A DNA stretch of 50,949 nt from NCBI RefSeq assembly GCF_003612055.1, contig NZ_RAWB01000007.1, positions 1 through 50,949 on the forward strand, read 5' to 3'. Shown here piece by piece: positions 41,818 to 48,193 of this stretch. Source of the stretch: Corallococcus llansteffanensis (GTDB lineage Bacteria; Myxococcota; Myxococcia; Myxococcales; Myxococcaceae). Numbering within the stretch: the stretch's first letter is position 1; each line of letters begins with the position of its first letter. The notes beneath the pieces were generated by a model. It was not told where the DNA came from. It made no database searches and was given only the letters and a program-made list of their open reading frames with translations. The translations under genes were made by a program, and so were the position numbers.

Positions 41818-41839
41818 GGCCCGGCTCCTTCTTCGCGCC

Positions 41840-42403
41840 CTACGGCTTGCGCGCCTGCATCCGCTCGCCCGTGGCGAAGAACACGCCGCCCGCCAGGTGG
41901 TGGATGGGGCGGTAGTCGTCTCCGGCGCTGAAGTCCCACCCCCCGTCCTTCCACACCGAGTCCTCGACCCAGGCCGCGACGACCTCGGCGATGAACAGGT
42001 CGTACTTGCGCTGGACGTCCGGCTCGGGAAGCACGCGGCACTCCAGCCATCCCACGCAGCCCTCCACGAGCGGCGCCTGCACGCGGGAGGCGGGAACCGC
42101 CTTCAGCCCCGACGACGCCCACTTGTCCTCGGCATGCCCGGAGGCCGAGCCCGCGACGTACACGTGCTCCAACTGCGCGCGCGTGGGGACGCAGAGGGTG
42201 AACTCTCCCGAGGCGGTCACCAGCTCGTGGGTGAAGGTGCCCTCGGCGATGACCACGGCGACCTTGGGCGGCTCGAAGTCGATGGGCATGGCCCAGGCCG
42301 CGGCCATGACGTTGGTGCGGCCCTTCGCGGCGCTCGTGATGAGCGTGGTGGGGCCGTGGTTGAGCAGCTTGTAGGCGCGGCGGAGCTCGAGCGGGACTCT
42401 CAT
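41840..42403 (-). CDS. Flavin reductase-like domain protein
   Basis: 187 residues, one complete flavin reductase-like FMN-binding split-barrel domain. Landmarks: GPTTLITSA near the start, VMAAAWAMPIDFEPPKVAVV (FMN phosphate region), TFTHELVTASGEFTLCVPT, a short insertion containing SASGHAEDKW and then WLECRV and DLFIAEVVAAWVE. Members reduce FMN using NAD(P)H or are FMN-containing oxidoreductases. The start is the first ATG, and the divergent TPR gene begins 121 bp away. Confidence 0.9.
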   Translation of the reverse strand: MRVPLELRRAYKLLNHGPTTLITSAAKGRTNVMAAAWAMPIDFEPPKVAVVIAEGTFTHELVTASGEFTLCVPTRAQLEHVYVAGSASGHAEDKWASSGLKAVPASRVQAPLVEGCVGWLECRVLPEPDVQRKYDLFIAEVVAAWVEDSVWKDGGWDFSAGDDYRPIHHLAGGVFFATGERMQARKP

Positions 42404-42524
42404 GGGCCAGGCACTCTAGCTGAGTGGACAGTGATTACAGTGCCAATGACAAACGCACTGTGGTGTCAAAACAGCCCTTCAGGGCGATCCGGGGGCGGGA
42501 GGTCGGGTGGTATCTTCCGCGCCC

Positions 42525-43289
42525 ATGGACCTGCGAATCGTGCTCGGCCTCGCGCTGATGCTGGTGTCGCCCGCCTGGAGCCAGCCGGCGGCCTCCGCGG
42601 GCCCGGACTTCCAGGCCCGGATGTCCGCCGCAGCCCACGCCTACGAGGAGCTCGACTACGAGCGCGCCCTCGAGCAGCTCGACGCGGCGAAGGCCGTGGC
42701 GCGCGACGACAGGGAGTGGGGCAGGGTGGCCACCTTCCGGGGCCTCGTGCTCGCGGACCTGGGACGCCGTCAGGAGGCACTGGACGCCTTCAAGGAAGGG
42801 CTGTCGCTGCTGCCCGATGCAAACCTTCCGGTGAAGGTGTCACCCAAGGTGTCACGCGACTTCGAGGAGGTGCGCCGGACCGTGCAGCGTGACCTGGCAC
42901 GCAGTCCCCGACCGCCCCCGGACGCCCCGCGTGCGATGACGGACGCGCCGCCCGAGCAGCCTCCGCCGCCCGCCTTCGTTCCGTCCGCGGCGCAGGCGGA
43001 GGTGCGCCCCACGCGCTCCCTGCCCGTGCTTCCGCTGGCCTTGCTGGGAGGGGGCGTGGTGCTCGGTGGCGTTGGTGGCTACCTGGGCCTCCAGTCGCGG
43101 AGCAACGTGAACGCCGCGCGCGACGATGTCTTCTACAGCGACCGGACCGCGCACCTGGACAGCGCGCGGGGCCAGTCGCTCGCGGCCAACGTCCTGCTGG
43201 GCGCGGCCGTCACCGCCGCCGCCGGAGCCGCCGTCACCTGGCTCCTCACGGACAGTCCGCCCTCGCCGCGGACGGAGGTGTCTCCATGA
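42525..43289 (+). CDS. TPR-containing membrane protein
   Basis: 254 residues. Signal peptide (ends SPAWSQ). Residues about 30-100 contain TPR-like helix pairs (AAHAYEELDYERALEQLDAA and GLVLADLGRRQEALDAFKEG). A Pro-rich linker (residues about 120-160) follows, then two hydrophobic Gly-rich segments (LLGGGVVLGGVGGYLGL and NVLLGAAVTAAAGAAVTWLL) separated by a short loop. The layout is common in myxobacterial proteins that sit beside lipoproteins. The stop codon overlaps the start of the MopE-type lipoprotein (ATGA), so the two are translationally coupled and likely work together. Confidence 0.87.
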   Translation: MDLRIVLGLALMLVSPAWSQPAASAGPDFQARMSAAAHAYEELDYERALEQLDAAKAVARDDREWGRVATFRGLVLADLGRRQEALDAFKEGLSLLPDANLPVKVSPKVSRDFEEVRRTVQRDLARSPRPPPDAPRAMTDAPPEQPPPPAFVPSAAQAEVRPTRSLPVLPLALLGGGVVLGGVGGYLGLQSRSNVNAARDDVFYSDRTAHLDSARGQSLAANVLLGAAVTAAAGAAVTWLLTDSPPSPRTEVSP

Positions 43290-44746
43290 TGCGCGCCGTG
43301 GCCGTGGGACTCGGGCTGCTCTGCATCACCTGCACGGTGCCGGACATCGAGGAGCTCGAGGAGGAGCGCCCCAGCGGGTGCGACGCGAGCCACCCCTGCC
43401 AGGTCCGGGTGCTGCTGACCTACGACGGCTTCCGTCCAGGCTGCGTCACGCTGCGACTGGTGGACGCGGCGGATGGCTCCAGGACCCTGGAGCTGCCCGT
43501 GCTTGAGGGGACGGCGGAGGTGGGGTTCATTCGCCGGTCCGGGTGGAGTGACACCGTGAAGGTGACGGCCTCCGCCTATGAGCGCTCGTGCGCGGTCCAG
43601 GAGGTGGCCACCGCGTCGGATCAGGCGGTGGTTCCCGAGGAGGGGACCGCCACCGTCGAGCTGAAGCTGAGCGCGCGGGATGAAGACGGTGATGGCTTTG
43701 TGAGCACCGGCACCCGGGGCACGGACTGTGATGACCGCTCCGTCTCCATCTCCCCGGGCGTGGCGGAGCGCTGCGACTTCCTGGACAACAACTGTGACGG
43801 CCGGGAGGATCCGGCGCCCGTCTGTGACGGCGTCGAATGGCGGACGACCGGGACGCTGACGGGCGCGAGCTTCCGGGACGTGGCTCCCCATGCGCGCAAC
43901 CAGGCCTGGCTCGTGAGCGACAGCAACGACGTGCTCGCCCACGTCCGACAGGGGACCGACGGCGGGTTCGACGTGGAGCCGTTCACCGACTGCCACGGGG
44001 CGTGGTCCACCGCGTGGGCGCGGCCGAGCGACGGGCGTGTGTTCCTGGGCTCCTGGGAGGGGCAGCTCGCCACGCGGGCGCTGGCCGCCGGGGGGCCCTG
44101 CTCGCTGACGTCCTTCGACGGGGGCGGGGCGGCCATCCAGGACCTCGTGGGCTTCGAGTCGGACGGAGGCACGACGCTCTACGCGGTGAGTGAGACCGGG
44201 GACATCCTCCGCTGGGACTACCCGGCGGAGCCGGTGCGGATGGCGCACGTGGACGCGGACCTCCGCTCCATCCACGGCCTCGACCCGAGAACGCTCATCA
44301 CCGTGGGCTCCACGGGCGAGCTGCCCGTCGCGTACCACGTCAACGCGGACGGAGGCCCGTGGCTGCGGGAGACGCTGCCGCCGCCCTCCGGAGGGCAGCT
44401 CGCCCTGCACACCGTGCATGTCGTGGCGCCGGGCCTCGCCTACGCGGCCGGAGACCAGGGGCTGTTCCTGGAGCGTGCGGCGGGCTCCTGGAGCACGAAG
44501 CCCGCGTACCCCATCTACGTGGACGGGGGCGTCTCGCCCGACATCCTCGACGTGGTGTCCTTCGGACAGGGCTCCGTCTTCGCGCGCCTGGACACGGACG
44601 ACCTTGTTCGCTTCGACGGAGAGGAGTGGAGGGACTTCCTCTTCGGCACCCAGGGCTTCACGACCCTCGAGGGGCTGTCGTCGGATGAGCTGTGGAGCGC
44701 CACGCTCGATGGGACCGGATTCCACTGGGGCCCCCGGGCCCCGTAA
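43286..44746 (+). CDS. Lipoprotein with MopE-type metal-binding motif
   Basis: 486 residues. Signal with a probable lipoprotein cysteine (LCITC). Residues about 130-180 hold DEDGDGFV, TDCDDRSVSISPGVAERCD and DNNCDGRED, the MopE/PF11617 motif (DxDGDG, DCDD, PGxxExCDxxDNxCDG) found in the copper-binding protein MopE and in many myxobacterial surface proteins. The N-terminal 125 residues form a beta-sandwich-like domain with disulfide cysteines. The remaining 300 residues look like irregular beta-propeller blades (VAPHARNQAWLVSDSNDV, DGRVFLGSWEGQL, GGTTLYAVSETGDILRWDY, GLAYAAGDQGLFLE). Overlaps the upstream TPR gene by 4 bases (ATGATG). Confidence 0.88.
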   Translation: MMRAVAVGLGLLCITCTVPDIEELEEERPSGCDASHPCQVRVLLTYDGFRPGCVTLRLVDAADGSRTLELPVLEGTAEVGFIRRSGWSDTVKVTASAYERSCAVQEVATASDQAVVPEEGTATVELKLSARDEDGDGFVSTGTRGTDCDDRSVSISPGVAERCDFLDNNCDGREDPAPVCDGVEWRTTGTLTGASFRDVAPHARNQAWLVSDSNDVLAHVRQGTDGGFDVEPFTDCHGAWSTAWARPSDGRVFLGSWEGQLATRALAAGGPCSLTSFDGGGAAIQDLVGFESDGGTTLYAVSETGDILRWDYPAEPVRMAHVDADLRSIHGLDPRTLITVGSTGELPVAYHVNADGGPWLRETLPPPSGGQLALHTVHVVAPGLAYAAGDQGLFLERAAGSWSTKPAYPIYVDGGVSPDILDVVSFGQGSVFARLDTDDLVRFDGEEWRDFLFGTQGFTTLEGLSSDELWSATLDGTGFHWGPRAP

Positions 44747-44789
44747 TGTCTTGCCATCGCGTACTCACCCCCAACCCAGGATCCCTGCC

Positions 44790-45143
44790 ATGAAGACCTC
44801 TCATTCCTTCGCCCTTATCGCTCTCTCGTGTGCCGTGTTCGGGCTTGCTGGCTGCGGCACCGACTCCGCGTCGGAGCCCTCTCCCGACACCGCCATCTCG
44901 CACGAGGGGACCACGGGACTGGTGGACCCCTCGACCGTGAACATGGATGAGCTCGTCCCGGTCGAGACCGAGAGCGGCACCGTGACCGCCTCCGCCTGTA
45001 CGAACTACTCGACCCGGTACGTGCAAAACGGCTGCTGCACCCAGACGGCCACGAAGTTCCAGCAGCAGATCTGCATCTACGGGGCCTGGTATTGGCAGAC
45101 TCCGTACAAGTGCGAGTACCCGACTTCGTACTGCCTGCCGTAG
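44790..45143 (+). CDS. Small Cys-rich lipoprotein
   Basis: 117 residues. Signal with clear lipobox FGLAGC; mature part about 95 residues with an acidic Ser/Thr linker. The last 50 residues have six cysteines (including a CC pair) with many Tyr and Trp: ACTNYSTRYVQNGCC, ICIYGAWYW, KCEYPTSYCLP. This looks like a small disulfide-stabilised domain that could bind a ligand or polymer. No family recognised. Starts 43 bp after the MopE-type lipoprotein and may be co-transcribed with it. Confidence 0.83.
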   Translation: MKTSHSFALIALSCAVFGLAGCGTDSASEPSPDTAISHEGTTGLVDPSTVNMDELVPVETESGTVTASACTNYSTRYVQNGCCTQTATKFQQQICIYGAWYWQTPYKCEYPTSYCLP

Positions 45144-45239
45144 GCGCACGTGGGTCGATGAGGGCTCGCGCGTTCTCCAGGGGCTGACGCATGATGCGCG
45201 GTCTTCCGTCTCCCAAGGGGGGCGGGGACCCTGGTGACC

Positions 45240-46619
45240 ATGAGCGACCTCCTCTCCCGTGACCTCTCCCGGCTCCCGGACCTGCTCGAGCAGGCCCGCG
45301 CGAGCGCCCTCGAGTTCCTCACCACGCTGCCCGAGCGCCCCGCGGGCATTCGGCCCGAGCCGCCCGCGCCGCTCGGGCTGCCCGACGCGGGCCTCGGCGC
45401 CGAGGACGCGCTCGCGCTCTTCCGCCGCCGCTACGAGGCCGGGCTCTCCGGCTCCGCGGGGCCGCGCTACCTCGGCTTCGTCACCGGCGGCACCACCCCC
45501 GCGGCGCTCGTGGGCGACTGGCTCGTCTCCGCGTACGACCAGAACCTGAGCAACAGCGGCGACTCGCTCGCCACCAGCGTGGAGCGCGAGGCGCTGGGAC
45601 TTCTGCGCTCCCTCTTCGGCCTGCCCGAGGACTTCGAGGGCGCCTTCGTGAGCGGCGCGACGGCGGCGAACCTCGTCTCGCTGGCCACCGCGCGGCAGTG
45701 GGCGCTGGAGCGCCTGGGCCACGACGTGAGCGAGGAGGGGCTGTGGGGGCTGCCGCGGGTCGCGGTGCTGGGCAGCGCCCCGCACGCGAGCGTGCTCAAG
45801 GCGCTCTCCATCCTCGGCATGGGGCGGCGCGCGGTGCAGGCCATCCCCAGTCTTCCGGGCCGCCCCGTCATGGATCCGAAGGCGCTCGAGGCTCGGCTCG
45901 AGGCACTCGGCGGTGCCCCGGCCATCGTGCTCGCGAGTGCGGGGGAGGTGAACACCGGGGACTTCGACGACCTCGAGGCGGTGGGGCAGTCGTGCCGCCG
46001 CCACGGGGCCTGGCTGCACGTGGACGGCGCCTTCGGCATCTTCGCGGCCTGCAGCCCGGCGCACGCGCACCTGCTGCGGGGGCTCGAGCACGCGGACTCG
46101 GTCGCGGCCGACGGGCACAAGTGGCTCAACGTCCCCTACGACTCCGGCATCGTCTTCACGCGCCACCTCGCGCGGCAGGAGAGCGTCTTCCGGGCGGTGG
46201 CCGCCTACCTTGGCAAGGGGCCGGACCTGCTGCACCGCACGCCGGAGAACTCGCGCCGCTTCCGGGCGCTGCCCGCGTGGATGACGCTCATGGCCTACGG
46301 CCGCGACGGGCACCGCGCCCTCGTCGAGCGCAGCTGCGCGCTCGCCCGCGGCCTGGGGGAGGGGCTCGCGGCGTCCCCGCACTACGAGCTGCTCGCCCCG
46401 GTGATGCTGAACATCGCCTGCTTCGCGCTGCGCTCGGGGGACGCCGCGCGGCGCGACCGCCTCCTCGCGGCGCTGCAGGCCGACGGGCGCGTACACTTCA
46501 CCCCCACGCAGTACGCCGACCGCCCCGGCCTGCGCGCGGCCTTCTCCAACTGGCGCACGGCGGAGGCGGACCTCCCCGTCATCCTCGCGGCGCTGGAGGC
46601 CGCGGCCTCCAGGGTCTAG
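45240..46619 (+). CDS. PLP-dependent decarboxylase (group II / DDC-like)
   Basis: 459 residues. Fold-type I PLP enzyme: the PLP lysine is Lys294 in VAADGHKWLN, the ring-stacking His is in SAPHASVLKAL, the Asp contacting the pyridine nitrogen is in WLHVDGAFG, and the N-terminal domain has PRYLGFVTGGTTPAA, seen in the aromatic/glutamate/diaminobutyrate decarboxylase group. A substrate such as an aromatic amino acid, glutamate or 2,4-diaminobutyrate cannot be chosen from sequence alone. ATG 45240 is preferred; an in-frame GTG lies two codons upstream. Convergent with the ferritin-like gene; a hairpin at 46632-46666 separates them. Confidence 0.92.
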   Translation: MSDLLSRDLSRLPDLLEQARASALEFLTTLPERPAGIRPEPPAPLGLPDAGLGAEDALALFRRRYEAGLSGSAGPRYLGFVTGGTTPAALVGDWLVSAYDQNLSNSGDSLATSVEREALGLLRSLFGLPEDFEGAFVSGATAANLVSLATARQWALERLGHDVSEEGLWGLPRVAVLGSAPHASVLKALSILGMGRRAVQAIPSLPGRPVMDPKALEARLEALGGAPAIVLASAGEVNTGDFDDLEAVGQSCRRHGAWLHVDGAFGIFAACSPAHAHLLRGLEHADSVAADGHKWLNVPYDSGIVFTRHLARQESVFRAVAAYLGKGPDLLHRTPENSRRFRALPAWMTLMAYGRDGHRALVERSCALARGLGEGLAASPHYELLAPVMLNIACFALRSGDAARRDRLLAALQADGRVHFTPTQYADRPGLRAAFSNWRTAEADLPVILAALEAAASRV

Positions 46620-46631
46620 GTGCGGGAAGGC

Positions 46632-46666
46632 GCACGGCTTCGCCCGGGACGGTGGAGAGGCCGTGC
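46632..46666. terminator. Hairpin between convergent decarboxylase and ferritin-like genes
   Basis: 7-bp perfect stem GCACGGC / GCCGTGC with a 21-nt loop, in the 74-bp gap between convergent stops. No U-tract. Weak terminator candidate. Confidence 0.35.
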
Positions 46667-46693
46667 AGCGCCTGGGGGCCCGCGCCCGCCACT

Positions 46694-47524
46694 TCAGGGG
46701 ACGCGGATGCCGTGGCGCAGGAGCGGCGCCTTCACCTGGGCCTCCACGGTTTCGTGGGTCACCGCGATGTAGTCCTGGGACTCCATCCAGCCCAGCGCGT
46801 TCACGTGCTCCAGGAGGAAGCCCTCGCGCGTGACGCCGTCCTTCGTGGTGCTGCGAAGCTTCTCCCAGAGCGGCGCCTGGGCATCCAGCGTCTGCCGGGC
46901 GATGCGCCCCAGCCGCTCCTTCTCCGCGGGCCCCAGCTCCGGGGCAATCCAATCCAGATACAGGTACCCGAGCCGCCCGTGCAGGGCCTCCTCCTGCACG
47001 AGCGTCGTGAGCACGGCCCGCGTCAGGGGATGCGTCGTCGCGCGCAGGCAGCCTGACAGCAGCGCGAAGGAAAGCGTCTCCCCCACGCAGCACTCCCGGA
47101 CGATGAGCTCGTTGGCGCGCTGGAGGAAGGTGAGCGACGGGTCGAACGCCACGGCGAAGGCCCCTGGGTCGTACGTGAGCGGGGTGCCTCCGCCCAGGCT
47201 CATCGCCATCCGTGCGCACAGCTCCACATGGTGGATCTCCTCCGCGGGAAAACGCGCCGCGAGGCTCCACAGGTCCAGCGGGACGCGCGCTTCGCCCAGC
47301 ACCTGCACGAGCTGCCCCATGACCGTGGCGCTTCCGAACTCGTTGAGCGCGCGCAGGGTCCAGGAGTGCCGGGCCCGCTCCACGAGCAGCGGCGGGTAGC
47401 AGGACGGATCCATCGAGTCCCAGGGATAGCGCTGGGCGATGTCCCCCGTGGCCCGCTCGTGCAGGGTCAGCGCTGGGCCGTCCGTCAGGTCGATTTCAAA
47501 GAGTTCGGAGGTCATGGCTCGCAT
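46694..47524 (-). CDS. Ferritin-like superfamily protein (probable di-metal)
   Basis: 276 residues, all helical, no signal peptide. Two ExxH motifs typical of di-metal carboxylate four-helix bundles are visible: EEIHHVELC near residue 95 and VQEEALHGRLG near residue 185; additional glutamates in LNEFGSA (helix 1) and IVRECCVGE (helix 3) complete the expected E, ExxH, E, ExxH order. This is the layout of ferritin-like di-iron oxygenases or oxidases. The substrate is unknown. The start ATG at 47524 follows the stop of the Asp-rich lipoprotein gene by 3 bases; ATG 47515 is an alternative. Together the two form a two-gene operon, so the small protein is a plausible partner or substrate. Confidence 0.82.
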   Translation of the reverse strand: MRAMTSELFEIDLTDGPALTLHERATGDIAQRYPWDSMDPSCYPPLLVERARHSWTLRALNEFGSATVMGQLVQVLGEARVPLDLWSLAARFPAEEIHHVELCARMAMSLGGGTPLTYDPGAFAVAFDPSLTFLQRANELIVRECCVGETLSFALLSGCLRATTHPLTRAVLTTLVQEEALHGRLGYLYLDWIAPELGPAEKERLGRIARQTLDAQAPLWEKLRSTTKDGVTREGFLLEHVNALGWMESQDYIAVTHETVEAQVKAPLLRHGIRVP

Positions 47525-47527
47525 GCC

Positions 47528-47824
47528 CTACGGCACCAGGATGGACCCGGCATCCGCCCCGGCGTCGGGGCCCGCGTCGGAGGGCTTGTCCCGGTCCTCG
47601 TTCGTGCCGTTGCTCGGGTCACAATCGTCGTCGTAGAAGCCACCGTCGTAGATGCAGGGCGCCGGGTTGGTGGTCATGAAGGGGTCGCATGCGGCCATCG
47701 ACAGGGCCGCGCCGGCCGCGGAGGCGGCCAGGAGCACCCGTCCCCTGCGGCGGCGCTCCGGCGCTGCGGGCTCGGACGGCATGGGAGGAGACGACGGGGC
47801 GTGCTTCGGGGGGAGATCGCTCAT
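47528..47824 (-). CDS. Small Asp/Gly-rich lipoprotein with Tat-like signal
   Basis: 98 residues. The N-terminal 27 residues are hydrophilic (Pro/Ala/Glu), then RRRRGRVLLAASAAGAALSM and a lipoprotein cysteine (MAAC), which resembles a twin-arginine type lipoprotein signal. The mature part is about 50 residues long with Cys in PAPCIYDGG and DDDCDPSN, then Asp-rich (DKPSDAGPDAGADAG). No family recognised. Followed after 3 bases by the ferritin-like gene. A short acidic, metal-binding-looking tail next to a di-metal protein invites a metal-donor or substrate hypothesis. Confidence 0.78.
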   Translation of the reverse strand: MSDLPPKHAPSSPPMPSEPAAPERRRRGRVLLAASAAGAALSMAACDPFMTTNPAPCIYDGGFYDDDCDPSNGTNEDRDKPSDAGPDAGADAGSILVP

Positions 47825-48193
47825 GGTGCGCTCGCGTTTCGCCGGCCCGACAGCTCGGACGCGACACTACCCGAAGCGCCCATGACATGTCATTCCACGC
47901 GGGCCCTCCAGCCCCACTCCAGACGGTCCCGGGAAGGTTTCAGGCGTTCGTCTCGGATGAGGCTCGCGGTCTTGATCCGCGGGTTCACCTTCATCCGGAG
48001 CTGGCCACCCGGCTGAGGCCAGACGCCCTCGCTGAAGAGCCTCCTGGGCCTGGTGCGCAGCCAGTTGGACCTCAGCCTCCACTGTCTGCTGGGCTGAAGC
48101 ACAGGCCTTGGTGGCGATGGCGCTCCCGCGTCTCCAGGAATGACAGACGCCACCCCTTGATTCCCTGTCGAATCCGGGTCTTCATGGCCAGCC
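47825..48193. other. Gene-free stretch upstream of the RCC1 gene
   Basis: 369 bp with no credible gene on either strand: long open frames crossing it are shadows of the RCC1 gene on the other strand. It should hold the promoters of the divergent Asp-rich lipoprotein and RCC1 genes. I see no clear promoter hexamers, no inverted repeat of note and no homology I can name. Confidence 0.5.

Noticed and set aside
44658-47270. 870-residue open frame on the minus strand
   Set aside because: Spans the decarboxylase and Cys-rich lipoprotein genes on the opposite strand, which have clear motifs and start signals.
47890-48180. Possible degraded transposase or other pseudogene in the gene-free stretch
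   Set aside because: No frame gives a recognisable fragment, no terminal inverted repeats or target duplications seen.
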